The position numbers were made by a program, and so were the translations under genes. Under the pieces are notes generated by a model. That model had not been told where the DNA came from. It ran no database searches and saw only the letters and a list, made by a program, of their open reading frames with translations. This document shows, one piece after another, positions 25,619-36,200 of a DNA stretch of 64,000 bases. The stretch comes from Xiphophorus maculatus. Taxonomy: Eukaryota > Chordata > Actinopteri > Cyprinodontiformes > Poeciliidae. Where the stretch lies: contig NC_036447.1 in NCBI RefSeq assembly GCF_002775205.1, positions 13,746,501 through 13,810,500 on the forward strand. The letters are read 5' to 3'. How positions within the stretch are numbered: the stretch's first letter is position 1; each line of letters starts with the position of its first letter.

Positions 25619-25624
25619 TTTATT
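25619..25624 (-). terminator. Candidate poly(A) signal, aip (distal)
   Basis: TTTATT on the plus strand is AATAAA on the minus strand, about 0.9 kb past the aip stop. A nearer AATAAA lies at 26036-26041. Both are plausible 3' ends. Confidence 0.45.
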
Positions 25625-26519
25625 TACAGTTACATTATCACCACCTTGTTAACAGTTCAGAAAAGCACATCTTCTCCAAAGCAGCTGACAAAGCAAAGAT
25701 GCTGAGTGTCTGCTGAATACATCAAGAGCACAACTAAATGTAAATATTTTAATTCAATACATGAAATAAGTATATAGGAGATAATTTCAATTTAGTGATT
25801 GTCACAAACCAGTGAGGCTTAAGGTCCAGTCTCTTCTACAAGAACTTAGTGCTTGAGTAGTTAGACTTTAAGGTGTGTGCATATAAGCAAAACTGAAAAG
25901 GAGCATCTGTATGAAGTTACAATTTACTAATTGTGAGCAATTATTACAAAGTGTATCTAACAGGATTGGAGAACCTGACAATGACATAAAAGGGTCTCTG
26001 CTTGACATACTTGGTGAAAATGCTGGGGAAGATGTTTTATTCTATAAAAAATATTAGTTTCTGGAGAAACGGGGGAAAAAAGGTTTACAATCTGAATGCT
26101 CATCACCTGGAGCAAATCCTTAACTAAAACATTTCTGAATCAGTTAATGGCTTTCTAATAAATAAATAAGGTGTTCCCTTAAAATGAAAGATATGCAGCA
26201 CTGAATTAGCCACTCCGCAGGAAATTACAGACACTCCAAACAGAGCCACGGCTTCACATTTACGCAGCGTGAATTCAGAGGAGTACGGCTAAAAATGCTT
26301 CTGGTGCCTGTGTGTGAACCTGAAGAGGAGCAAATTGGCGACATGTTTGGCTGAAGTGCACAGACAAAACTAAAACAGCAGGACCGCTCTCCTGCTGCTC
26401 CATCTCAATCCACTGGCATCCTCTTCTCGATCAGTGTCAGGGTTCAGCCCTGCAGAAAGAAAGAAGAGGAGTTCTTCAGATTCATACTAGCTGATGAAAA
26501 GCGAATGCAGAAGCCAAAC

Positions 26520-27685
26520 TCAGTTCGGACTGACTGTAGTGGCTGCAGCTGGCATCGCTTTGAAGTCAAACAGGCCTTTGTAGCGACCCTTCTCCTCCGC
26601 CTGCTTGGAGCGCAGTTTCTCCTCCATGGCTTTCACCTCCTTGTTGACCGACGCTTCCAGAGATGGGTCCAATTCCAAGACTTTAGCGAAGTCTGCCCGA
26701 GCCTCCTTCTCGTTCCACACTGCAGCGTGAGCCTTTCCCCGCTTGTAGAAGGCCTTCACGTTATCTGGGAGGAAGGGCGTTAAAAATATAAGTGCACGTG
26801 AGGCGAGCTGTCAAAACTACCTGAGCTATTCAGTCAAAACAAATGTTTTACTTATTCTCTGGTGTGAAGTTTGTTTGACCATTTCAGTGAGTGAATTCTT
26901 CGACATAATGTTACGGTTCACTGGTGATACAGCTTTTGTTCTCAGCAGTCAATTACTTAAAACAAAACTTTTTTGCTAATTTCAACTAATTGAAGGCCAC
27001 TTGAGAGAAACATCTGGTTAAAAATGGCGGGCGAAGAAGAATCACTAAATTAAACCAATTCTGACAAACAAGCCTTATTGGAACATATGATCCAATTTAT
27101 TTAATATTAACACCTACAACATACCTGAACTAATGGAGACAATTAGCTGTAGATATCAATATATTAAGTAAATAAATCCAACATATTTATCTGACGATTA
27201 AAAATAATAAATTAACATACTTTTATACTGAATGAGACGTACCAGGGTTCCTACATATTTTCATTTCATAATTTCAGTACTTGCAATGTCCACCTGGACA
27301 AAGTTTTGGTAAAAATGTTAATATGAACTACAGTATATTAACATTACATGTCCCAAGGACATATATGAAACCTCCAAAGAATTTTTGTTTTAAAGAAACA
27401 TCTAGTACAATTTCACATCTATAAAAACATATCCAAGAAAAAGAAGATTTCTTACCCAGAATCAGCTACTATTCATCTTGGAAAAAAGTGTTTTTGCAAA
27501 TGGTCTGAACTTTGTCAGAACTTTACCTTCATATTTAAAGACCAGGGAGGAGCAGTGCTCGATGACTTCGTAGTACTGGCCCTGAAGCAGCAGGCACTGA
27601 CAGTAGTTGAGCAGCAGCGGTGTGATCATTTGGTCCAGCTGCACCCAGTTTTCATCTCCAGGATGCTCCTGCAGATTGATTCAGA

Positions 27686-27719
<34 letters not shown>

Positions 27720-30097
27720 CACAAACTTCACTCTAGTTTCAGCAAACTCAGCAGGTTCCAACTAAACTGTTCCCAAACCTTCATCTGCAGGTTTTTGAGG
27801 CAGGCAATGGCATTGTAGTATTTCTCTGTAGCCTCCTTAATTTTGCCCTGTTTAAACAGTGAGTTTCCCTCTTCATGGATATGAGGCACAGAGTCCAGCT
27901 TCTCTTTGTCAGTCATGGCCCACATGTCCAGCTGGAAGGAGCCGGGAGGGAGGACCTGGGACAGAGACAGAGACGTCAGCAGGAGCACGACTGGATTCTC
28001 ATGAAGTTCATCTCTTCTACATGTTACTTTGATTTGATTACAGCTGCATCCAGGGCATTTCTCAGAAACGCCTCAGCCATTTTAAAATTTGTCTTCCCTG
28101 CTTAGCTTTTAATCTAGAATTAGAAGTTTTATTTTACTATCTTGCATCCATATCAGGTTTTCTTACTAATATTTTTGTCATTCAGTTTTAAATATTTTAC
28201 GTCTCATGTTTAAGGTTTTCATTCTTTTTTTTTTTTCTTCTTTGCATTAAGCACTTTGGTTTGTGCTTTAAAGTGGCCTTACGCAATTTCAAACAAATAA
28301 ACATCGGTTCGATACAAAAAATATAAATATTCTGACACAATACACATCAAATCAGTATTCTAAAAAATTACTTAAAAATTATTCCCCAAATTAATTTATA
28401 TATATTTTTTATTTTATGAAAAAACATACAAACATGGGGGTTTTGGAAACAGACATTAGTAAAAATAAAAAAAATAAAAACATGGAAAAGGCGAAGTAAG
28501 CAGCTTTCAATAAATGCCCTTAGGTCAAAATAAAACATGGATCTACTGGAAAATCTAGGAAACTAGATATGCACACATTTGCATATGATGTGCATCCCAT
28601 ACTAACTAATAAAAGGTGTGAGGACTAGATACTGTCCACTGCTGACTCACCTCCAGCAGCTCGATGGCAAACAGTAGAGGCTGTGGGTTAGCCTGGAGGT
28701 GATCCAGATCTTTGTGCCCTAAGGAGTGGTGGGAGTGGATCTGAGCGATACCACAGCAGTGCCTCTGGCCCTCCAGAGGGTCTTTACCAACACTTATGTT
28801 TCTCAAGGACTGGGACACGAGTGGGTATAGCGCCGTGTGCTGAAAACAGACAAGACAAAAATAAGCAAATCCGCACTGAAAAAGGTCAACATCTCAGCAC
28901 AGCTACAGAAAAAATATCCCCACCTCATTCTGGCACCTCACAACCACAAATGTCAATATATTTTGTTAGGAATTTATGTGATAAACCAACACAAAGCAGT
29001 GAACAACTGTGAACTGGAAGAGATGCATGTTTTTTGTTATTTATTTTTCTTTTACATAAAACCTAAAAATGGAGTCATGCATTTGTATTCAGCCTCCTTT
29101 ACTCTGATACCGCCACATAAAATCTGGAGCATACAAATCAGTTCAGATGTTAGGTAATTGTGGAATATTCTGTGTCATTTTCCTAATGCTTCACATTCGT
29201 GTGCGTCCGTCAGTCACAAATGAATGTGAAAAAGTTTAAGGCTATGAAGAGTGATGCATCGCGTTGCAGCATCACCAACATGACTAGAACTCTTACCTTG
29301 GTGTCGCAGGTAAATTCTGCGACCTCGCCTTTCCTCATGGTGATTACTATTCTTTCCCACACAGCCAGTTTGAACTTCTTGCCCATGATGAGCTCCAAGG
29401 GTTTGCTGCGGCCGCCCATAGATCTGGAGTCATCCAGTACTGTGCCGTCGCAGAGGCTGGTGCGATAATGGAAGACGACCTGACACAAAAACAAACACGA
29501 ACAGGCAGGTTGGTTAAAACCTCTGAGACATCAGGGCAGCTGACCGCTTAGTTTTGCTACAAACAAGACAAAAATGTGCCCCTCTCTGACAGGTCTAGAC
29601 AGGGTCCTGACGTCATCGCATTCTGACCAATCACAATGTGGGGAAAGTAATTGACATGGCGTGCCAACGAATCAGCGTCCATAATTACGTCTGTCTTTCC
29701 CACTAGCTTATCATGGTAGAAAAAAAAAAACATACAGATGAAAATCAATCAGGCTTTTAACATATATTTATTAAACAGTTATTTATTTCAAACACATTAT
29801 TCCCCGGAAAAGTCTACAGGTTATGAGTATATGTCTGGCATGTTTTGTATAATGTTCGCCGAAGCAAATATTTCGGAATATTTGGCAGAGATGTGATCGC
29901 TGGTAGCATTTTGGTTGCTAGCGTGCTTCGTCGGAGTCGGTTACAAACGTCTAGACCCAAAACACAACCCGTTCCTGCTCCGAGAGTGTACTTTTTACCT
30001 TGGTTCCATTAGGGAAGGTCGACAGGTCTCCTTTTCCGGGACTTATCACTTTCTTTCTTATTCCCTCTTCGAGAAGCCTGCGTCCCTCTTCCTCCAT
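26520..30097 (-). CDS. aip: AH receptor-interacting protein (AIP/XAP2) co-chaperone
   Basis: Six exons, read right to left, join in phase: 29999-30097, 29297-29479, 28651-28839, 27779-27955, 27527-27668 and 26520-26764. They encode 344 aa (human 330). Residues ~1-150 form the FKBP-like domain, with [25 protein letters not shown] and [20 protein letters not shown]. Three TPR motifs follow: around [33 protein letters not shown]...[10 protein letters not shown] and [20 protein letters not shown]. The protein ends in the long last helix with RYKGLFD. AIP binds the HSP90 C-terminus through its TPRs and stabilises the cytosolic aryl hydrocarbon receptor; in human it is a pituitary tumour suppressor. 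The start ATG has A at -3 and G at +4. About 14 residues follow the usual end. Confidence 0.96.
27688..27716. repeat. (CA)n microsatellite beside aip exon 5 acceptor
   Basis: Fourteen AC dinucleotides. In the aip transcript they read (UG)n and end about 20 nt upstream of the exon 5 start at 27668. Confidence 0.95.
28950..29118. mobile_element. Tc1/mariner end fragment in aip intron 2
   Basis: The phrases tttatgtgataaaccaacac, aaagcagtgaacaactgtga and gcatttgtattcagcctcct are hallmarks of the noncoding flank of a fish Tc1-like element, whose terminus resembles CATTTGTATTCAGCC. No transposase reading frame remains. Family assignment is by recalled similarity. Confidence 0.65.
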
Positions 30098-30180
30098 CCT
30101 TAACCGTTCACGGAAAATGACGATGTTTACCGAAACTGCTTGTTTCGTAACGTGTTACGTCCTTCCCGTTGTTTAGCGTC
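30098..30180 (-). promoter_or_regulatory. aip 5' flank / core promoter region
   Basis: Sequence immediately upstream of the aip ATG contains a palindromic cgtaacgtgttacg and short CG-containing stretches but no TATA box. It is assigned as promoter by position only. Confidence 0.35.
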
Positions 30181-30737
30181 ACTAACAGCATTTTCTAAAA
30201 TTATCGAGCAGATAATTGGTTCATGCAATGACATGTCATCGATGTATAACATCAAGTTACATTTTGTAATATCTTTACAGGTTTGTGTTTGAATTGAAGT
30301 TTGGCAAACTGTTATGAAACAACATTATTCTGTGTAGAACTGAGACACAAAGATGGTTTTACGACATACGGACTCAGTGGGGTTGATCCGATTTTTATTT
30401 ATTTTAAACATAAATAATATGTTATTTAATATTTCATATTATTATTAAAATAATAAATGATTTATTTAAAAAAATGTAAAAAGAAATATGTATTCTTATC
30501 CTTCCATCACTTAAGTTGTCAGAATGTGAAAAAGTAAGGGAATATGTACTGCAAGGCACTTCATACATCCATACAATTTTACCACTTTAAATACTAATTA
30601 CATTTGGAAAATGTGCAAACTTGTACACACATTTTCCTATAAAGGAAAAAAAATGTAATGATCTAGTGAGCTGTTTTTATTAAGATATTTTGTTATTTTC
30701 TCTGCAATAGTCATATAGTTGCACAGTGCTCATTTAT

Positions 30738-30856
30738 TAGAATAGAATAGAATAGAATAGAATAGAATAGAATAGAATAGAATAGAATAGAATAGAATAG
30801 AATAGAATAGAATAGAATATACTCTATTGCTCCCCAAGGGGAAATTGCTTATTTGT
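30738..30856. repeat. (AATAG)n array with retroelement-like tail
   Basis: At least fifteen AATAG units (30741-30815) are followed by actctattgctccccaagg and ggaaattgct. This array plus tail combination recurs in teleost genomes as the 3' end of a retroelement. The array is certain; the retroelement origin is inferred. Confidence 0.8.
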
Positions 30857-32967
30857 TGAAAGCTACTCCATCTTAGGTAATAAATACAACGTTTGTAAAA
30901 TATATATACCTAAGAGTTCAAAATGACTACATATAAACAAATAAATAAATAACATGCAATATGTTAATCAATAAATAACCTAGAAATAAGAACAGAAAAA
31001 AAAAATCAATTACCACAGACTTGTACATTGTAAAACTTGAAGGCAACAGGCAGAAATGACTTTTTGTGGTGGATTTTGGCAAAATGAGGGCATTTAATGA
31101 GGTTTAATTCAATTTAATTTAAATGCCCTTAAATTAGTATTTAAGGGCATTTGGATGAGTTTTTTTTTCTTTGTTAAGCAATGTGTCATTCCCTCAGCTA
31201 TGTTGAGGACAGGTCTACAAAAACTCCAACCCATAACTAGCAGTGGGATGTTTTGATGTAATTGAATGTTTGTAATAGACAAGATGTACTCCTAAGGTAC
31301 TTATGCCCATGTTATTATTACAAATGCTTATTCCCACAAAAGGTCTAATACAAGTTTAGTCTTCAGTTGTTTTTATAGCATTCACTATTATTTTTAGTTG
31401 TATCTAAAGAAATAGAAGCAATTTATTTTCCGTGCTTACTACCTAAATACATGACTAATCAGAAATATAAAATATTTTTTTATATTAGCACTACAAATAA
31501 TATTATATAATGTAATGATATTTACTAGTTATGCACAAGTTTTATATGACAGATCTGTCCACTCTGTTTTTAGAAGAAAGAAGAAAGGCAGGCTTATAGA
31601 AGAACATTAAATTCATATGTAATATTTCCTTGTGACACTCAGAAGTGTGGCAACTATTGTGAATGTTTTCATAAATGTCTTTTGGCATAAAAAAGAAAAA
31701 CAAGCTTTGTTGTCGACTGGAAATCTGTTTGAGAATTGAAGGTACTTTTTACTGCAATTTATGAAACTGTGGCAGTTTGAATCCTTGTTTGGGGAATTGT
31801 CAGCGCTGTGCAATTAATATTCAAATATGCTCATCTTGTGTGAGTCTGATGCTGTCACAAGCAACATGTATAAGTCTATCAAAAGAAGAACTACGTTAGA
31901 ATTACTATAGATTTACAATTTGATTTTCACATTTTTTTAATTACTTGATAAAAAATTAAATACATACAGTGTTTTTCAGCTTGCTAAAGCATAAATCTGG
32001 CAACACTTTATGGAAGTTTTAGGCTCATTTTGTTCTTGAGTAACTAGCCCATGATTGGTGCCGAAATAAACTAGAAATGCAGCGAGTTATCAGCAGTGAT
32101 AGCTAATTTTACTTTACACACTGACAATGAAAAGCATTTCGTTGCTGCTGTCTATCTTAATTGAATCCCACACAGGATTCAGGAAAGAAATTAATATTTC
32201 TAACAATCGAACCTGTTCACTTAAGACTTGGACATAAAATTGCTTTAAAACTATTTTGCAGAGAAATATAAGTCTGGACTTTCATGTAAATGACAAAGAC
32301 AGCCTCCCACAGAAATGTCAAAGGACCAAATAAACATCTGAGGTCATCTTGCTTGTGGGCTAAAAAAAAAAAAAATCTTTACCCATAAAATATGCACCAA
32401 ATAAAGCACACAGTTCTGGTGAGAAGCTTATAAAGTTTACATTCCCTTATCTTCATGATCAGTTTTGAGATTTCAATCATAAATTAGAAATGTTATTTTA
32501 TTCCACAATGAAATCATCTTATAAGTGAATGAATTCAAAGCGAGAATTGATTTAGGGTTTTCAAACCATTTTAAATTTAATCATCTATATACCGGCTCAA
32601 AAATTCACACACACCCACTAATATTTGGTTAAAAGATCCATAGTAAGCTGGCTCCAAAACATCTTCCGTAGTCATCAGAAAGCTGTTTTCTTTGCCTATT
32701 TAATAAAAAGGCAAAATAAGCCAAGAAACCAATATTTTCTTTGTTTTAAAACACCTAATCCCTGTGCCATTGCACTTAATTACAAATAATGTATGGACTA
32801 ATTTGTTTAGCATTACAAGGGCCGTTATCAGCAGCTGGTGTGAATTTAATATCAATAGAAATAATGCATTCATCATCTAAACATAAAAAAAAAAGATTAA
32901 GGAATGCTCATTATGAGTCTCATTGAAAACCAAATTCCTCTGCAACAAATTAAAATATATACACTTT
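30857..32967. other. Intergenic between tmem134 3' end and aip 5' end
   Basis: About 2.1 kb of AT-rich sequence with no exon, no recognised repeat and no protein-like open frame. Confidence 0.6.
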
Positions 32968-32980
32968 TTTATTTTTTATT
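32968..32980 (-). terminator. Twin poly(A) signals, tmem134
   Basis: Two TTTATT motifs (32968-32973 and 32975-32980) are AATAAA on the minus strand, about 260 nt beyond the tmem134 stop codon. Confidence 0.6.
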
Positions 32981-33236
32981 CACAGACATTATTCACACAA
33001 CACTAAAAACCACAGGCAAGACCAATCTCCTTTTAGTGTGTACACAGAGCAACGTTAGTTCATGTAGGGGAAATGTAGTCAAGGCACAGAGTGGTTCAAG
33101 TAGCAGTGGTCATTACAATGATAAAAAAAACAACAACAATGGGACAGTATATTATGCTACAGAAGTTACAATGAAAACAACAGTTCAATGAAATAGAACA
33201 CCAGGAATGGAGTGAAATGTAATGCGTAGTGAAATC

Positions 33237-36200
33237 TCATTTTTCAAAGTAAGGCAAGTAGAAAAATTTGAAGCCTCTTCGACCCTGGACAGCACAGGTG
33301 ATGTAGATCACGTGATACGCTGCAGGAAAAAAATGGAAATGACAGTTATTGAAAGAAAAAGAGAGGGTTTCACAGGACTCTGGATCAATTCACCCCTCTG
33401 TCAGTTTTTATCCTCATTTCACTCCCACATGTTACCATTTTCTCCCTTCTATATTCCAGTAGCTACATGTAAATAAGCCACAATGAACCCCTGTGCTAAA
33501 AACACGGGTATAAATCTCTTTTTTTGTGTGTGAATTATACAGAAAAATAATCGTAAAATGTTCAAATATCATTCATAGAAAAATTTAAATGTACTTTATT
33601 TTGGGGGATCTTTTTATCACACCCTCTTTCCATTTGGTAGATCAATTTACTCCTTAAGACAATTATGAAAATAAGACTTAGCTGAATTATGACTCATTAC
33701 CGGGTTAACTTACTCAGTAAGATACTTTGCAAATTCAGAAAAAAATATTTTTTCACATATCTTGGTGTAATTTATTCCAGCCATTTGAAGTAGCTGCTTT
33801 TTTATCCTTTCACTCAAACTTTTTCAAAGTAGCCTGGTTTTAACCAGCTGTTTAAATATTGAACAAGATCTGGCTTGAAAAACATTGATTTTATCTCCCA
33901 GCAGAGTAGTAAGTGGATCAAATAATGATAATATATTTATTCTAAATCTTTGAACAAACACCAGTGAACTGATTCCCCCCGCCAGATTTGTGGAAATGGC
34001 TCAGTGTCAAGCAATGGATGCTTCCCAACAGGCCTCTATGCAGTTCCACATGACAAGTATTATCACAGCATAAAAACACTCAAGGTGCTGAGCCAGAAGT
34101 ACAAAACATGGAATGGATAACTGAAAAAATAGAAATAAAAATGTTTTTAAAAATGGCATAAAATAAAGCAAAAGCACATGTATAAATTTAGGATGAAACT
34201 AAAGGCTTTAAGACTAATGAAAAAATTCAGATATAAGAAAATATACAACTTTTTAAAAGTCCTGAGAAATCCTGATTTACAAAATAACTCTCATTATTTA
34301 TTGAGAGTTATTTTATATATACTTATATTTCTTATATCTGAATATAAGTTGTATATTTTCTTATATTCAGATATAAGAAAATATACAACTTTTTAAAAGT
34401 CCTGAGAAATCCTGATTTACAAAATAACTCTCATCGCCCCCTGCTGGTAGATATATATATTCTAAATCTGGAAAAAGAGTGTCACAAAACGTCTAAAACA
34501 AAAGGTACCAGAATATCTTAAAAAAAAAAAAAAATGTTAAAATTAAAATGCACATTTGATGAAAGGGAAAATCTACTCACCTCCAGGGATAAAAAGAAGA
34601 AATCCAGGAACAAAGAAAATAGCACTTGAAACACCTGTAGGGACACTTTGATTAGTGACAGATCTGCTTATCTGTGCAACCAAACATTAATTTAATTCAT
34701 TGATATTATCGAAGGTTTATGTTAAGTTGTTATTTTACACTAAAAAAAGTTTCTGAAAGTAACTCCTTTCCTCTGGGGTTCAATCGGTTGATTCTGATAA
34801 GAAGATCTGAATGTTAAATAATGTCTTCCCATCTGTTAATGCGACCAGACAATTCAGACTTGCTCTGTGATAAGAGCAATACGTAAATGTGGCGCAGAGA
34901 TCTGATACAATCTAAGGCAAAGAGAACGTCTTACAGGTGATTTAAGCTGCAGTTCACAGAACTGAAGCAAACCGAGATGCTCTTCTTCTCTTCCCACAGC
35001 TTTTCTATGTGATTTCAGGTCTGAGGACTGACAGCCCTGGGAGAACATCGACTCCGTCCGATGAACATTTTCTGTTGTTATTTGGATAGAAGTTTTAGAT
35101 CACTATTTAGATCACTGATCAAAGCACACATTGCCAGTTGAAGTCCCAGTTGATCGTATCAGGAGGTCCTACTGTCCTCCATAACAGTAGTACAGAAAAA
35201 AAGCCTTCTCTCCCCGGCCAGCCCATCATTTTGCTCAATGTATTTATTGGTAAGATAAACCAGGTGTTCCTCCTGCCTTGTTTGTCAAAGTTTCGGTTGC
35301 GTAAAACTTTGAACCAATCCTCTGACTGTAGATATGGGCCGGGTTGGGTGAGCTGCTGTTTTATTGCAGACAAACTTCTGATAATCAATGCACATATTTT
35401 CCGCCTGGGCAAATATGTTTTCCTGTTTTTCCCATATTGAAGAGCGACTTTGTCCTGTAATATCTAATTCTCAGGACAATACGGAACATCATGGAACACT
35501 AAAAGTATAAAATGACAAAACTCAGTCAACTGACTGTCATTGTTAGAAATGTCAACTGATGCAGTAAAAGAAAAAAAAACAAAACAACTTTATTCCAAGG
35601 CTTTTTACAAAAACATAAATAGTGCAGTGAGGCTAGCACTCTACTGCTGCTCTGTACCATCAGAAACAACATGTGAAAATCCATTCTGGAAACTCATAGC
35701 CTCCATTTCACACAAACCCCACAAGCCCCTGACCTTTGGTTTCTCCTCCAGCCCTGTGACTTCAGTGCAGTTATAAAAGCAGAGCAGCAGGGGATGTTAG
35801 CCTTCATAAAGAGGTTAAGAAACATCTCTATAGCAACATCTGAACTTGGGCTTTGAACTCTTGAAACCCCTTTACCACCAACCAAGCAGAGCATGTCATG
35901 GCCTCATAAAGACAAGACCGTACATGTATTTGCTAGAGATACATTATCAGACAGCCAGCGCCAATGTAGGCCAATTTTCAACTACTGATCTTCAATAAAA
36001 ACGTTATTATTAGTCAATTTCAAAAATATCTTGTAAAAGAACAGATTTCAGGTATTTTTTGTACCTTGTATGATGCAGTAAAACATGTATTTATTTGCAA
36101 TTCAGTCAGTTGGTCATGAAATGTGTATAATCAGTTTATCTATCTGGGATTTTCCACTAAATACACAATGATTAACAGATTGATTACGCAACTTCAGGAA

